From positions 124,001-188,000 of the forward strand of contig DYEA01000007.1 in NCBI GenBank assembly GCA_020725885.1: DNA of 64,000 nucleotides. Direction: 5' to 3'. Under the pieces are notes generated by a model. It had not been told where the DNA came from. It was given only the letters and a program-made list of their open reading frames with translations, and did not search any database. Both the position numbers and the translations under genes were made by a program. Positions 1 through 9,017 of the stretch are shown one piece after another. Every line of letters starts with the position of its first letter. Position 1 is the stretch's first letter. Source of the DNA: Slackia sp. (GTDB lineage: Bacteria > Actinomycetota > Coriobacteriia > Anaerosomatales > Anaerosomataceae).

Positions 1-417
1 CTTTGGCCGGTTCCGCCACGATGGGTCCCGCGGCCGCTGCATGTGGAAGCCGTCCGGTCTGGCCGTGCGGAGGGAGCGTCCGTCGTGACGTTCCGCGAAG
101 TCTGCGACGTGACCACGGCCAGCAAGCTCGTCGGCGCGCTGTTGTTGGCGCAAACCGACCTGCTGCCGGAGTCCGCCGTCCACGGCATCGAAGACCTTCG
201 CGGCTTCGCAGTCATCGACGAGACGCGCGGACGCCTGGGAGAGATCGCTGACGTGATCGTCACAGGGGCGAACGACGTGTGGGTCGTCGACGGCCCGTTC
301 GGCGAGGTCCTCGTGCCGGTGATCCCTGACGTGGTGCTGCGCCTCGACACGGATGCCCGGACCGCGCTCGTGCGGCTGCTGCCGGGCCTGATCGACGAAG
401 AGCAGACATGCGGATAG
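1..417 (+). CDS. rimM: Ribosome maturation factor RimM (5'-truncated by window edge)
   Basis: RimM helps mature the 3' (head) domain of 16S rRNA by binding the 30S subunit and protein S19. The reading frame is open back to base 1, so the first part of the gene lies outside the window. What remains is the end of the N-terminal barrel, a linker ending in LLPE, and the C-terminal PRC-barrel domain ([14 protein letters not shown], then [12 protein letters not shown]). The C-terminal ends of RimM proteins typically look like this. The stop overlaps the start of trmD by 10 bp, the usual rimM-trmD arrangement, which strongly supports the call. The ATG at 43 is internal and not the true start. Confidence 0.88.
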   Translation, partial: LWPVPPRWVPRPLHVEAVRSGRAEGASVVTFREVCDVTTASKLVGALLLAQTDLLPESAVHGIEDLRGFAVIDETRGRLGEIADVIVTGANDVWVVDGPFGEVLVPVIPDVVLRLDTDARTALVRLLPGLIDEEQTCG

Positions 418-1172
418 ACATCGTCTCCATATTCCCCGACGTGTTCGAGCCCGTGCTCGCGTCGTCGATGCTCGGCATCGCCCAGCAGAAGGGGGCCGTC
501 GAGTTCCGGGTGCACGACCTGCGCCAGTGGACGGACGACAAGCACCGCACGACCGACGACTATCCCTTCGGCGGCGGCCATGGGATGGTCATGAAACCGG
601 AGCCGCTCTTCCGCGCGGTGCGCGCGGTCACAGAGGCAGACCCTCGTGTCCCGTTCGTGGTGCTCACCTGCCCTCAAGGCAGGAGGCTGGACCAGCGGCT
701 GGTCGAGGAGCTCGCCGCCAAGGAACGCCTGCTCATCCTGTGCGGACGGTACGAGGGAGTCGACGAGCGTGTGCGGGAGATCGTCGACCTCGAGGTCTCG
801 ATCGGCGATTACGTGCTCACGGGAGGCGAGCTTCCCGCGATGGTCATCGTCGACGCGGTCACTCGCCTGCAACCGGGCGTGCTCGCCAGCCCCTCGTCCG
901 CTGAAGAGGAGTCCTTCTCGTGGGGCCTGCTCGAGTATCCTCAGTACACGCGGCCGGCGTCGTTCGAAGGGCGCGAGGTCCCGGCGGTCCTCTTGAGCGG
1001 GGACCACAAGAAGATCGCCCAGTGGCGCCGTCTCGAAGCGATCCGGCGGACCGCCCTTCGCCGCCCGGACCTGCTTGAGAGCGCCGACTTGACGGAAGAC
1101 GAGCGGGCGTTCGCCGCCCGCGTGATCGCAGAGCGCGACAGCGAAAGGAAGGAGCCCGGCAGTGACGGATGA
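408..1172 (+). CDS. trmD: tRNA (guanine-37-N1)-methyltransferase TrmD
   Basis: TrmD uses S-adenosylmethionine to methylate G37 next to the anticodon, which prevents +1 frameshifting. The 254-residue protein opens with [17 protein letters not shown] and has the knot region typical of SPOUT enzymes (RYEGVDERV, then [11 protein letters not shown]). The family's YPQYTRP segment is present around residue 180. Length is normal. The gene starts inside rimM, and its stop lies 10 bp inside lepB, so the three are translationally coupled. Confidence 0.97.
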   Translation: MRIDIVSIFPDVFEPVLASSMLGIAQQKGAVEFRVHDLRQWTDDKHRTTDDYPFGGGHGMVMKPEPLFRAVRAVTEADPRVPFVVLTCPQGRRLDQRLVEELAAKERLLILCGRYEGVDERVREIVDLEVSIGDYVLTGGELPAMVIVDAVTRLQPGVLASPSSAEEESFSWGLLEYPQYTRPASFEGREVPAVLLSGDHKKIAQWRRLEAIRRTALRRPDLLESADLTEDERAFAARVIAERDSERKEPGSDG

Positions 1173-1806
1173 CGCTGGCCTGCCGATCGAAGACGTGCCG
1201 GCCGATAGAGACGCCGCGGCACAGCCGCCCGCAGACGTCGTGGAGCGCGGCGGTTCCGGAGCCGACGAGGACGCCGACGCCGGACACCAGTCCTTCGGAC
1301 GCTGGCTGTTCGAGCTCATCGTCATGGTGGCCATCGCCTTCGGGCTCGCCACCGTGGTGAGGACCTACGTCGTCCAGCCGTACGTCATCCCGTCGGGATC
1401 CATGATCCCGACGATCGAGATCGAAGAGCGGGTGCTCGCGAACAAGTTCATCTACCGGTTCGAGAAGCCCAAGCCCGGCGACATCGTCGTGCTCGACGAC
1501 CCGACCGGCAACGTCCCGACCCTCATCAAGCGGGTCATTGCTGTGGAAGGCCAGACGATAGACATCGAGGACGGATCGGTGATCGTGGACGGCAAGCGGC
1601 TGGACGAGCCGTACACGCACGGCAAGCGGACCGAGCCCGGGCCCGTGCCGCTCCCGCTCACGATCCCCGAAGGATACGTCTGGGTGATGGGGGACAACCG
1701 GCCGAACAGCACCGACTCGCGCTCGTTCGGCCCGGTGCCGATGCGTTCCGTGCACGGCAAGGCCGTCCTCCGCATCTGGCCGCTCGACCGTCTCGAGAAG
1801 CTCTGA
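1162..1806 (+). CDS. lepB: Signal peptidase I
   Basis: This membrane serine protease removes signal peptides from secreted proteins. After an acidic cytoplasmic tail of about 45 residues there is one membrane helix (about 48-70), followed by the catalytic motif PSGSM with Ser80 and the general-base segment [10 protein letters not shown] with Lys123. The later boxes [14 protein letters not shown] are also present. The start is GTG, chosen because AAGGAAGGAG (1146-1154) lies 7 bp upstream. An actinobacterial-style long N-terminal tail is visible. It overlaps trmD by 11 bp. Confidence 0.95.
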   Translation: MTDDAGLPIEDVPADRDAAAQPPADVVERGGSGADEDADAGHQSFGRWLFELIVMVAIAFGLATVVRTYVVQPYVIPSGSMIPTIEIEERVLANKFIYRFEKPKPGDIVVLDDPTGNVPTLIKRVIAVEGQTIDIEDGSVIVDGKRLDEPYTHGKRTEPGPVPLPLTIPEGYVWVMGDNRPNSTDSRSFGPVPMRSVHGKAVLRIWPLDRLEKL

Positions 1807-1813
1807 GCGACTA

Positions 1814-1844
1814 TCGGCCCATGACCGGCGAGGGCATGGGCCGA
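1814..1844 (+). terminator. Hairpin after lepB, terminator-like without a T tract
   Basis: A perfect 10-bp inverted repeat (TCGGCCCATG / CATGGGCCGA) with an 11-nt loop begins 8 bp after the lepB stop. There is no run of T after it, so it may be a weak terminator or an RNA 3'-end stabiliser rather than a strong intrinsic terminator. Confidence 0.45.
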
Positions 1845-1847
1845 CCG

Positions 1848-1877
1848 TTGCGCCTGCGAGAACCGCTGGTCTATACT
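1848..1877 (+). promoter_or_regulatory. Putative sigma-70-type promoter of rplS
   Basis: TTGCGC (1848-1853) and TATACT (1872-1877) are spaced by 18 bp, giving a start near 1884 and a leader of about 45 nt before rplS. The site lies just behind the lepB hairpin, which fits an independent start for the L19 gene. Confidence 0.5.
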
Positions 1878-1929
1878 GTGCTGCCGTGTCTTCAGACCGG
1901 ACGGAACGCTACCCAGGAACAGGACGGAC

Positions 1930-2271
1930 ATGAACAGGATCCGCGCGATCGAAGCGCAGCAGATGCGTGACGACATCCCAGAGTTCGGCGTCGGCGACAC
2001 CGTGAAAGTCAGCTACAAGGTCGTCGAGGGCAACCGCGAGCGCGTGCAGCCCTTCCAAGGCGTGGTGATCCGCCGCCACGGCTCCGGCGCCCGCGAGACC
2101 TTCACCGTTCGCAAGGTCTCGTTCGCGGTCGGCGTCGAGCGCACCTTCCCCGTGCACTCGCCGAAGATCGTGAAGCTCGAGGTCATCTCCCGCGGCAAGG
2201 TGCGGCGCTCGAAGCTCTACTACCTGCGGGACAAGGTCGGCAAGGCCGCTCGCATCAAGGAGCGCCGGTAG
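1930..2271 (+). CDS. rplS: 50S ribosomal protein L19
   Basis: L19 sits at the interface between the 30S and 50S subunits. The 113-residue product has the expected features: the [14 protein letters not shown] barrel region, [10 protein letters not shown], the [12 protein letters not shown] stretch and the basic C-terminal [15 protein letters not shown]. The length fits the family (about 115 residues). It has its own predicted promoter and is closed by a strong hairpin, so it probably forms a single-gene unit. Confidence 0.98.
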   Translation: MNRIRAIEAQQMRDDIPEFGVGDTVKVSYKVVEGNRERVQPFQGVVIRRHGSGARETFTVRKVSFAVGVERTFPVHSPKIVKLEVISRGKVRRSKLYYLRDKVGKAARIKERR

Positions 2272-2288
2272 TCACGCACGCACCGTCC

Positions 2289-2313
2289 GAAGGCCGCCCG
2301 AGAGGCGGCCTTC
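2289..2313 (+). terminator. Intrinsic terminator after rplS
   Basis: A perfect 10-bp stem GAAGGCCGCC / GGCGGCCTTC with a 5-nt loop starts 18 bp after the rplS stop and is followed by a short pyrimidine-rich stretch (GCGTCTT). The T tract is weak. Confidence 0.7.
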
Positions 2314-2326
2314 GCGTCTTCAGGGC

Positions 2327-2332
2327 TATACT
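2327..2332 (+). promoter_or_regulatory. Possible -10 element of the rnhB operon
   Basis: TATACT lies 14 bp behind the rplS terminator and about 50 bp before rnhB. A -35 element would fall inside the terminator stem and no good match is seen there, so this is only a candidate. Confidence 0.3.
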
Positions 2333-2381
2333 CCCGTCGGAGGCTTCAACCGCCTCGCCGTCGACGCCTTCGGGAGGTCTG

Positions 2382-3029
2382 ATGCCGCGCGCTGAGCGGC
2401 CGCGCTGCCCCCGCGACCCAACCGCGGGGTTCATAGACCCGTACGAGACCTTCGGGCTCGATCCCGGTTGTCTCGTCGCGGGCGTGGACGAGGTCGGACG
2501 GGGGGCCCTGGCCGGTCCCGTCACTGCCGCGGCCGTGCTTCTCGACGCCGGCGCGGACATCCCTGGGCTTGCGGACTCCAAGACGCTGACTCCCAGGCAG
2601 CGCGCTCGCGTAGACTCCGTCATCCGTGCGAGCGCAGCGGCCGTGGCCGTCGCCCACGTCCCTCCTGGGGTCATCGACGCGCTCGGCATCGCCGAAGCGA
2701 CGCGACGCGCCATGCTCGAAGCCGTGGCCGCGCTCGCAGTGCGCCCGCATGCGGTGGTGGTCGATGGCCTACCGGTCGACCTCGGCGTCGAATCTCACGC
2801 CGTCGTCCGCGGCGACTCGCTCGTCGCCGCCGTCGCCGCTGCCTCCATCGTGGCCAAGGTCGCACGTGACGGGCTCATGGCCGAACTCGACCACGAGTTC
2901 CCTGGGTACGGATTCGCGACCCACAAGGGATACGGCACTCCCGACCACCTCGCGGCCATCGAGGGTCTCGGGCCGTGCGAGATCCACCGGCTCTCGTTCG
3001 CGCCGTGCTCGCAGCGCAGGCTCTTCTGA
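2382..3029 (+). CDS. rnhB: Ribonuclease HII
   Basis: RNase HII nicks DNA at embedded ribonucleotides and removes RNA from RNA/DNA hybrids. The signature GVDEVGRGALAGPV holds the catalytic Asp36 and Glu37, and later segments (LADSKTLTPRQR, the VVRGDSLVAAVAAASIVAKVARD stretch, HKGYGTPDH) match the family. It is 215 residues long. The ATG is preceded by GGGAGG at 5 bp spacing. It heads a run with yraN, comM and dprA, all DNA-processing genes. Confidence 0.96.
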   Translation: MPRAERPRCPRDPTAGFIDPYETFGLDPGCLVAGVDEVGRGALAGPVTAAAVLLDAGADIPGLADSKTLTPRQRARVDSVIRASAAAVAVAHVPPGVIDALGIAEATRRAMLEAVAALAVRPHAVVVDGLPVDLGVESHAVVRGDSLVAAVAAASIVAKVARDGLMAELDHEFPGYGFATHKGYGTPDHLAAIEGLGPCEIHRLSFAPCSQRRLF

Positions 3030-3040
3030 AGCCGCGCCTG

Positions 3041-3064
3041 ACCGGCGCCGGAGGACGGCGCGGT
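3041..3064 (+). terminator. GC-rich hairpin between rnhB and yraN
   Basis: ACC-G-GCGCCG pairs with CGGCGC-GGT around a GAGGA loop (six plus three pairs with one bulged G). There is no T tract. It could attenuate or stabilise the transcript between rnhB and yraN. Confidence 0.3.
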
Positions 3065-3125
3065 AAGGCGGGGATTCGAGACCGGTAAGTCCCGTGTGCC
3101 ATCGTGCCGCCAGGAGGTGGTCGCG

Positions 3126-3491
3126 ATGGACAGACAGGAGCTCGCGCGGCGCGGGGAAGACGCCGCCGCAGCGTTCCTGGAGCGAGTCGGGATGACCGTG
3201 GTCGAGCGCAACTGGCGCTGCCCGGCAGGAGAAGCGGACATCGTCGCGCTCGACGGCGAGGACCTCGTCATCGTGGAGGTCAAGACGCGCCGGAGCGCGC
3301 GCGCCGGGACCCCGGAGGAATCCGTGACTCCTTCGAAGCAGCGCCGCATATCACGCGTTGCGCGCGCGTACGTGGCCTCGCGAGGCCTGTCGCCGCAACG
3401 CGTCCGGTTCGACGTCGTCACCCTGCGGGTGCTGTCCGAAGACAGGGCGTTGCTTCGACACCTGCGTGATGCGTTCACTGTGGAGGGCTGA
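3126..3491 (+). CDS. yraN: YraN / UPF0102 family endonuclease-like protein
   Basis: The YraN family has a restriction-endonuclease-like fold and is often found near rnhB and DNA-uptake genes. The exact role is not settled. The 121-residue product shows the PD-(D/E)XK-like core: GEADIVALDGEDLVIVEVK, with Glu36, Asp38, Glu51 and Lys53 as likely metal-site residues. The ATG at 3126 was preferred over an upstream ATG at 3096 because AGGAGGTGG ends 6 bp before it. The stop overlaps the comM start by one base. Confidence 0.85.
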   Translation: MDRQELARRGEDAAAAFLERVGMTVVERNWRCPAGEADIVALDGEDLVIVEVKTRRSARAGTPEESVTPSKQRRISRVARAYVASRGLSPQRVRFDVVTLRVLSEDRALLRHLRDAFTVEG

Positions 3492-4978
3492 TGCAGGCGT
3501 GCGTGACCACGGCGTCCCTACAGGGGGTCGAGGCCTTCCTCGTCGAGGTGCAGGCGGACGTGGCCAGCGGCCTGCCCTCGTTCGGGATCGTCGGCCTTCC
3601 CGATGCGGCGCTCCAGGAGTCACGGGACCGGGTCCGCAGCGCAGTCCGGTCGGCCGGGTTCGAGTTCCCGAACTGCCGGGTCCTCGTCAACCTGGCTCCG
3701 GCGCTGCTCCGCAAGCACGGGACCGGATTCGACCTTCCTATCGCGCTCGCGGTGCTCGCAGCCACCGCGCAGCTGCCGCCGGAGATCGCCGCGGGCTGTA
3801 TAGCGGTGGGCGAGCTCGGGCTGGACGGCTCCGTAAGGCCCGTGCACGGACTGCTGGCGTACGCCATCGCTGCAGCCCGGAACGGCCTCGAGCTCCTCGG
3901 GCCGCCGGAAGCGGCAGACGCGGCCGAGGCGGCCGGCGGCACGCCGTGCAGGACTCTCAAGGACCTTCGGGAGCTCAAGAACGGCGGCGATCGGACCGCG
4001 TCACGCCTGCGAGGGCGGCGCCGCCCGTCGGTTCCCGTCCCGGACCTCTCCGAGGTCAACGGCCAGCAGGCTGCCAGACGGGCGATGGAGATAGCCGCAG
4101 CGGGAGGCCACAACCTCCTCATGGTCGGTCCGCCTGGGTCCGGCAAGACCATGCTGGCTCGCCGGATGCCGGGCATACTGCCGCCGCTGTCCGACGCCGA
4201 ACGGCTCGAGACGGCGCTCGTCTACTCCGTGAGCGGGCTTGACGAGCGTCCCGTCCTGGACGGGACGCGGCCGTTCCGGGCGCCCCACCACTCGTGCTCG
4301 GTGGCAGGACTCACGGGAGGCGGCGCGCCGCCCCGACCGGGCGAGATGAGCCTCGCGCACAACGGCGTGCTCTTCCTGGACGAGATGCCGCAGTTCGCGC
4401 CGTCGGCGCTCCAAGCGTTGCGCGGTCCTCTTGAAGAGGGCGCCGTGACGCTCGTCCGGGCCGAAGGACGGCTGACCTTCCCCGCACGGTTCACCCTCGT
4501 CGCCGCCATGAATCCGTGCCCGTGCGGATTCGCAGGAGATCGGGAACGGGCCTGCACCTGCACCGAGACGGCAGTCGCTCGGTACCAGGCGCGCATCGGC
4601 GGACCGCTGATGGACCGCATGGACCTGGTGGTGCGCGTCGACCGGCCTGACCCGCGCGCGATCGTGGCTGCCGAGGCAGGGGAGACCAGCGCCGCTGTCC
4701 GGGAGCGCGTCATCGCGGCCCGCCGGCACGCAGAGAGCACGCGTCGCGCGCTTTCGTCGCAGCTCACAGGTCCCCGGCTCCTCGAAGCGTGCCGGCTGAC
4801 TGATCCCTCGCTGCGGCTCCTCGAACGCGCCGCTCGAACGCATCACCTGTCAGGCCGGGGCATCGCTCGCGTCCTGCGGACCGCTCGGACCATCGCCGAC
4901 CTCGAGCAGGCATTCGGCGTGTCGGAAGAGCACCTCCTTGAAGCCATGTCATACCGCGTGGAGGAGCACCCGCGATGA
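3491..4978 (+). CDS. comM: YifB/ComM family AAA+ ATPase (Mg-chelatase-like)
   Basis: ComM is a hexameric helicase that promotes branch migration when incoming DNA recombines during natural transformation. The 495-residue protein has an N-terminal Lon-like domain (about 1-170), then an AAA+ module with Walker A GPPGSGKTM (about 215-223) and Walker B VLFLDEMP, and a C-terminal Mg-chelatase-related helical domain (SGRGIARVLRTARTIADLE). The motif NPCPCGF typical of the family is present, along with nearby cysteines CTCT. It is followed with a 4-bp overlap by dprA, a second transformation gene. Confidence 0.94.
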   Translation: MQACVTTASLQGVEAFLVEVQADVASGLPSFGIVGLPDAALQESRDRVRSAVRSAGFEFPNCRVLVNLAPALLRKHGTGFDLPIALAVLAATAQLPPEIAAGCIAVGELGLDGSVRPVHGLLAYAIAAARNGLELLGPPEAADAAEAAGGTPCRTLKDLRELKNGGDRTASRLRGRRRPSVPVPDLSEVNGQQAARRAMEIAAAGGHNLLMVGPPGSGKTMLARRMPGILPPLSDAERLETALVYSVSGLDERPVLDGTRPFRAPHHSCSVAGLTGGGAPPRPGEMSLAHNGVLFLDEMPQFAPSALQALRGPLEEGAVTLVRAEGRLTFPARFTLVAAMNPCPCGFAGDRERACTCTETAVARYQARIGGPLMDRMDLVVRVDRPDPRAIVAAEAGETSAAVRERVIAARRHAESTRRALSSQLTGPRLLEACRLTDPSLRLLERAARTHHLSGRGIARVLRTARTIADLEQAFGVSEEHLLEAMSYRVEEHPR

Positions 4979-5862
4979 GCCCGCCTGACCGCTTCGTGAT
5001 ACGCAGGGACGACAGCGGCTATCCGCGGCAGCTGCTCAGGTTGGACCACCCTCCCGAAGCGCTGTACTGCATCGGAGACCCCTCTCTGCTGACAGCGGGG
5101 CTTGCCGTCATCGGCTCCCGCCGTCAGACGCCCTACGGTCGGGAATGCACCGCGGTGCTCGCCGGGTGGGCCGCGAGCAGGGGAGTGCCGATCATCTCTG
5201 GAGCAGCAGTCGGGTGCGACCAGTCAGCGCACCGGGCGGCCATCGAGGCGGGCGGCAGAACGGTCGCCGTGCTCGGATGCGGAGCAGACCTCGACTATCC
5301 TCCCAGCGCCCGGCCCCTCCTTCAGACGATGCGCCGTGACCACCTCGTGGTCTCGGAGCTGCCTTGGGGCGCTCCGCCGGCGCGCTGGACGTTCCCCGCA
5401 CGCAACCGCATCATCGCCGGTCTCGCCCATGCCCTGCTCGTGGTGGAGGCCTCGCTGCCCAGCGGCACCTTCAACACGGCCGACCACGCGCTGCAGACGG
5501 GCACCGAGGTGTTGGCCGTACCCGGATCCATCCTCTCGCCGTGCTCCCAGGGGACGAACCGCCTGATACGCGACGGAGCGGGCGTGGTCGCCGACGTCGA
5601 AGACCTCGCGACCGCCCTCGAGCGCTGCGGTCTGCTCGATCCCGGCGCCTCCTCTGGCGCCCTCGCGCAGCACACCGCTCCGGACAGCGCGCTCGCTGCG
5701 GCCCTTGCATCTTGCCCGATGACGGCGGAGGCGCTCGCGCAGGCCCTCGGACGAAGCGTGCACGAAGTCGCTCGAGAGCTCGCACTGCTCGAAATCGACG
5801 GTCTCATCCGGAGGACCGCCGACGGCCAGTATTGCTACGCGCCACGACCCTGCGGAGGATAG
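4975..5862 (+). CDS. dprA: DNA processing protein DprA
   Basis: DprA binds incoming single-stranded DNA and loads RecA. The Rossmann-like core is clear: VIGSRRQTPYG, then ISGAAVGCDQSAHRAAIEAGGRTVAVLGCGADLDYP, then FPARNRIIAGL. A C-terminal winged-helix segment (MTAEALAQALGRSVHEVARELALLEIDGLIRR) ends the 295-residue protein. Overlap with comM suggests co-translation. In B. subtilis topA follows dprA, but here the next gene is trmFO. Confidence 0.95.
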   Translation: MSPPDRFVIRRDDSGYPRQLLRLDHPPEALYCIGDPSLLTAGLAVIGSRRQTPYGRECTAVLAGWAASRGVPIISGAAVGCDQSAHRAAIEAGGRTVAVLGCGADLDYPPSARPLLQTMRRDHLVVSELPWGAPPARWTFPARNRIIAGLAHALLVVEASLPSGTFNTADHALQTGTEVLAVPGSILSPCSQGTNRLIRDGAGVVADVEDLATALERCGLLDPGASSGALAQHTAPDSALAAALASCPMTAEALAQALGRSVHEVARELALLEIDGLIRRTADGQYCYAPRPCGG

Positions 5863-5912
5863 AATGCTCGCATGGACTTCAGCCCGCATCCGTCCTGGAA
5901 GGCCCCCGCCGC

Positions 5913-7295
5913 ATGCCACGAGCCATCGTCATAGGCGCTGGGCTCGCCGGCTCGGAGGCCGCGTGGCAGCTTGCCTGCCGAGGGATCGACGTCGAGCTCA
6001 TCGAGATGCGTCCGTCCGCGATGACCCCCGCCCACACGACGGGCTGGTTCGCGGAGCTCGTGTGCTCGAACTCGTTCAAGAGCACTGATCCGGCCACTGC
6101 TCCTGGCATGCTGAAAGCCGAACTGGAGGCGCTCGGAAGCGTCGTGCTCGCCGTTGCACGCACGCACGCGGTACCGGCCGGGTCCGCGCTTGCCGTCGAC
6201 CGGGAGCGGTTCTCGTCGGCCGTGACCGAGCTGCTCCGGGAGCATCCCCGCATCCGGGTCGTGGAAGAGGAGGCCCGCGCCGTTCCACGCGGCACGCCCG
6301 TGATCGTGGCGACGGGGCCGCTCACATCAGACGCGCTGTCGGCAGACCTTCAGCGCCTGCTTGGCGCCGAGTACCTGTCCTTCTTCGACGCGGCCGCCCC
6401 GATCGTCGACGCAGCGAGCATCGACAGGAGCATCGCCTTCGCACAGAGCCGCTACGGGAAGGGCGAGGGGGCCGACTACCTCAACTGCCCCTTCGACAGG
6501 GAGCAGTACGAGCGCTTCGTCGACGCGTTGCTGGCCGCAGAGCGGGTCGTCCGCAAGGAGTTCGAGCCGGACGAGCTGTTCGCCGCCTGCCAGCCCATCG
6601 AGGAGATCGCGCGCAGAGGGCGCGATGCGCTGCGGTACGGGCCCTTCAAGCCGGTCGGGCTGACGGACCCGCGCACTGGCAGAAGGCCGTGGGCAGTCCT
6701 GCAGCTGCGCCCAGAGAACCGCGAAGCGACGATGTACAACCTCGTCGGGTGCCAGACGAACCTCACGTTCCCTGAACAATCGCGGGTGTTCAGGCTTGTG
6801 CCGGGGCTGGAGTCAGCCGAGTTCCTCCGCTTCGGCGTGATGCACCGGAACACGTACGTGGACAGCCCCCGCGTGTTGGATCAGCGGCTCGCCGTGAAGC
6901 GCGCAGACGACGTGCGGCTCGCTGGCCAGCTCACGGGCACCGAAGGCTACCTCGAAGCGGCGGCCAGCGGGCTGTGGGCCGCCCTGGTGCTCGCCCACGA
7001 GATCGTCTACGACGCACCCCCCGAGCCGCTGCCTCGCACCACCGCGCTCGGCTCGCTCATCGCATACGCGACCGACCCGCTGACACGCCCATATCAGCCC
7101 ATGCACGTTAACCTCGGCCTGCTTCCGCCGCTGGACAGCCCGATACGGGACAAGCGCGCGCGCAAGGCGGCTCTTGCGCGGCGCGCCGACGCCGACCTGA
7201 GATCGTGGTGCGGCCGTCACGAGGACCTTTTGGAGCCCGGACGCGCCGCCGCTCGAGCTGCAGCGACGGCGTCTGAAGCGCTGGAGGGGCGATGA
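5913..7295 (+). CDS. trmFO: Methylenetetrahydrofolate--tRNA-(uracil-5-)-methyltransferase TrmFO
   Basis: TrmFO makes m5U54 in the T-loop of tRNAs using methylenetetrahydrofolate and FAD. The N-terminus has the FAD-binding motif VIGAGLAGSEAA, followed by VELIEMRP and the family segment FAELVCSNSFKS. Other typical stretches are GKGEGADYLNCPF, ACQPIEEIARRG, YNLVGCQTNLTFPEQ and LAGQLTGTEGYLEAAASG. At 460 residues it is of usual size. The ATG at 5913 gives the standard N-terminus; the frame stays open far upstream but that part overlaps dprA. It overlaps xerC by 4 bp (ATGA). Confidence 0.95.
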   Translation: MPRAIVIGAGLAGSEAAWQLACRGIDVELIEMRPSAMTPAHTTGWFAELVCSNSFKSTDPATAPGMLKAELEALGSVVLAVARTHAVPAGSALAVDRERFSSAVTELLREHPRIRVVEEEARAVPRGTPVIVATGPLTSDALSADLQRLLGAEYLSFFDAAAPIVDAASIDRSIAFAQSRYGKGEGADYLNCPFDREQYERFVDALLAAERVVRKEFEPDELFAACQPIEEIARRGRDALRYGPFKPVGLTDPRTGRRPWAVLQLRPENREATMYNLVGCQTNLTFPEQSRVFRLVPGLESAEFLRFGVMHRNTYVDSPRVLDQRLAVKRADDVRLAGQLTGTEGYLEAAASGLWAALVLAHEIVYDAPPEPLPRTTALGSLIAYATDPLTRPYQPMHVNLGLLPPLDSPIRDKRARKAALARRADADLRSWCGRHEDLLEPGRAAARAAATASEALEGR

Positions 7296-8212
7296 CCGGC
7301 CGGTCCGACAGCGCCTTGCTCGACGCTTTCCTCGAGCACCTGCAGACGGTCCGGAACCTTTCTCCCGCGACCCTTCGTTCGTACGCCACGGACCTCGCGC
7401 AGTTCCTTGATTGGTGCGAGCGCAACCGCATCGCCGTGACAGACGTCCGCCGGACCGACCTCCGCCGGTACCTCGCTGAGCTCGCGGCTGCTCGCTACGC
7501 CAAGAGCACGATCGCGCGCAAGCAGTCAGCGCTTCGCTCGTTCTACGCATACCTCGTGGAGGCCGGAGCCGCAGCGCACGACCCGGCCGCGGCGATGCCG
7601 TCCGTGCAGCTCCCGGCCCGGCTCCCGCCGACCGTGCCGCCTGACCTGATAGGGCGCATCCTCGACGCCCCCGATACAGCCACTCCCCTCGGCCTGAGAG
7701 ACAGAGCGATCCTCGAGCTCGCGTACGCCACGGGCGCGCGCGTTTCGGAGATCTCCGGCCTCGACGTCTCAGACGTCGACCTCGCTTCAGGGCAGGTCCG
7801 CCTCTTCGGGAAGGGATCCCGCGAGCGGATCGTCCCGTTGCATCGCCTTGCCGTCGACGTCCTGCGCGCATACCTGCGCGACGCGCGTCCCGTGCTGATC
7901 AAAGGCACGGCGCAAGACGCGCTGTTCGTGGGGCGCCGTGGCCGCCGGTTCTCCACCAACAGCATCCGCCGCATGCTGGCCCGATACCTGGATCCGCTCG
8001 CGCGCGATCTCGGCTTGACGCCCCACGGCATCCGCCATGCGTTCGCGACGCACCTGCTGGAGTCCGGCGCGGACCTGCGCACGGTGCAAGAGCTCCTCGG
8101 CCACATTGCCCTGTCGACGACCCAGATTTATACTCACGTGAGCATACGGCGGCTGCGCGAAGTGCACGAACGCGCGCACCCGCGCAGCGCACAGGAGGGG
8201 CGTCCTGGATGA
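7292..8212 (+). CDS. xerC: Tyrosine recombinase XerC (chromosome dimer resolution)
   Basis: Xer recombinases resolve chromosome dimers at dif. The 306-residue protein has an N-terminal SAM-like core-binding domain (about 5-95) and a catalytic domain with Arg150, Lys174, His245, Arg248, His271 and the nucleophile Tyr280. The motifs are TGARVSEISGLDVSDVD, HGIRHAFATHLL and LGHIALSTTQIYTH. Core-gene context (trmFO upstream, as in B. subtilis codV) argues for a housekeeping Xer protein rather than a phage integrase. It overlaps the following sigma-factor gene by 4 bp. Confidence 0.92.
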   Translation: MTGRSDSALLDAFLEHLQTVRNLSPATLRSYATDLAQFLDWCERNRIAVTDVRRTDLRRYLAELAAARYAKSTIARKQSALRSFYAYLVEAGAAAHDPAAAMPSVQLPARLPPTVPPDLIGRILDAPDTATPLGLRDRAILELAYATGARVSEISGLDVSDVDLASGQVRLFGKGSRERIVPLHRLAVDVLRAYLRDARPVLIKGTAQDALFVGRRGRRFSTNSIRRMLARYLDPLARDLGLTPHGIRHAFATHLLESGADLRTVQELLGHIALSTTQIYTHVSIRRLREVHERAHPRSAQEGRPG

Positions 8213-9003
8213 AGCAGCAACCCTTGAGCGACATCGAGCGCTGCTGGGCTGCATACAAACAGACGGGCGATCCCGAAGCCCGGGAACGGCTCATCATCAA
8301 CTACTCGCCCCTGGTCAAGTACGTCGCCGGCCGCCTGTCGTCGAACCTGCCCCAGACGGTCGACACCGCGGACCTCATCTCGTACGGCGTCTTCGGCCTC
8401 ATCGACGCCATCGACAAGTTCGAGCCGGACCGCGGCATCAAGTTCGAGACCTACGCCATAGCACGCATCAAAGGCGCGATCATCGACGAGCTTCGCGCGC
8501 TCGACTGGGTGCCGCGTTCGGTACGGGCTCGCGCCCGGGACATCGAGAACGCCTACATCACGCTCGAGAACCGGCTGAAGCGCGTGCCGACCGACGCGGA
8601 AGTCGCTGCCGAGCTCGGCATCTCGCTCCGCGAGCTCGACGACCTCCTGGCCCGTCTCGCGTACACGTCCGTGGTCTCCTTCGAGGAGCTGTGGTCGGGG
8701 AGCCAGGACCGCGAGGAGCGCTCCAGCCAAGGCGCTGCTCAGATCCGCGACCACCGAGCGGAAGACCCCGTCGAGGTCTACGAGAGCAAGGAGCTCCGCC
8801 AGATACTCGCAGACGCGATCGACCGCCTCCCTGAGCGTGAGCGGGCCGTCATCACGCTCTACTACTACGAGGGTTTGACACTGAAGGAGATCGGCACCAT
8901 CCTTGGAGTCACCGAGTCCCGGGTCAGCCAGCTGCACACCAAGGCCGTCTTGCGGCTGCGTGCGAGAGTGCGTGCTGCCCAGGGACTCGCACCGACCCCC
9001 TAG
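8209..9003 (+). CDS. whiG: RNA polymerase sigma factor of the FliA/WhiG group
   Basis: This group of sigma-70 factors drives flagellar genes (FliA, SigD) in many bacteria and sporulation genes (WhiG) in Streptomyces. The 264-residue product has region 2 (YSPLVKYVAGRLSSNLP, then ISYGVFGLIDAIDKFEPDRGIKFETYAIARIKGAIIDELR with the typical DWVPRSVR), region 3 (about 115-160), and region 4 with its helix-turn-helix (LTLKEIGTILGVTESRVSQLHTKAVLRLR). The position between xerC and rpsB matches both B. subtilis sigD and streptomycete whiG. No flagellar gene occurs in the window, so its regulon cannot be inferred. The symbol is chosen for similarity, not proven function. Confidence 0.85.
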   Translation: MKQQPLSDIERCWAAYKQTGDPEARERLIINYSPLVKYVAGRLSSNLPQTVDTADLISYGVFGLIDAIDKFEPDRGIKFETYAIARIKGAIIDELRALDWVPRSVRARARDIENAYITLENRLKRVPTDAEVAAELGISLRELDDLLARLAYTSVVSFEELWSGSQDREERSSQGAAQIRDHRAEDPVEVYESKELRQILADAIDRLPERERAVITLYYYEGLTLKEIGTILGVTESRVSQLHTKAVLRLRARVRAAQGLAPTP

Positions 9004-9017
9004 AGGAAAGGGATCCG

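Noticed and set aside
5860-5865. Promoter for trmFO (TAGAAT at the end of dprA)
   Set aside because: There is no TGn extension, and the only -35-like hexamer (TTGCTA) is 22 bp away.
7292-8212. Phage or mobile-element integrase
   Set aside because: The tyrosine recombinase lies in a core operon in the same place as B. subtilis codV, with no att repeats, tRNA or phage genes nearby.
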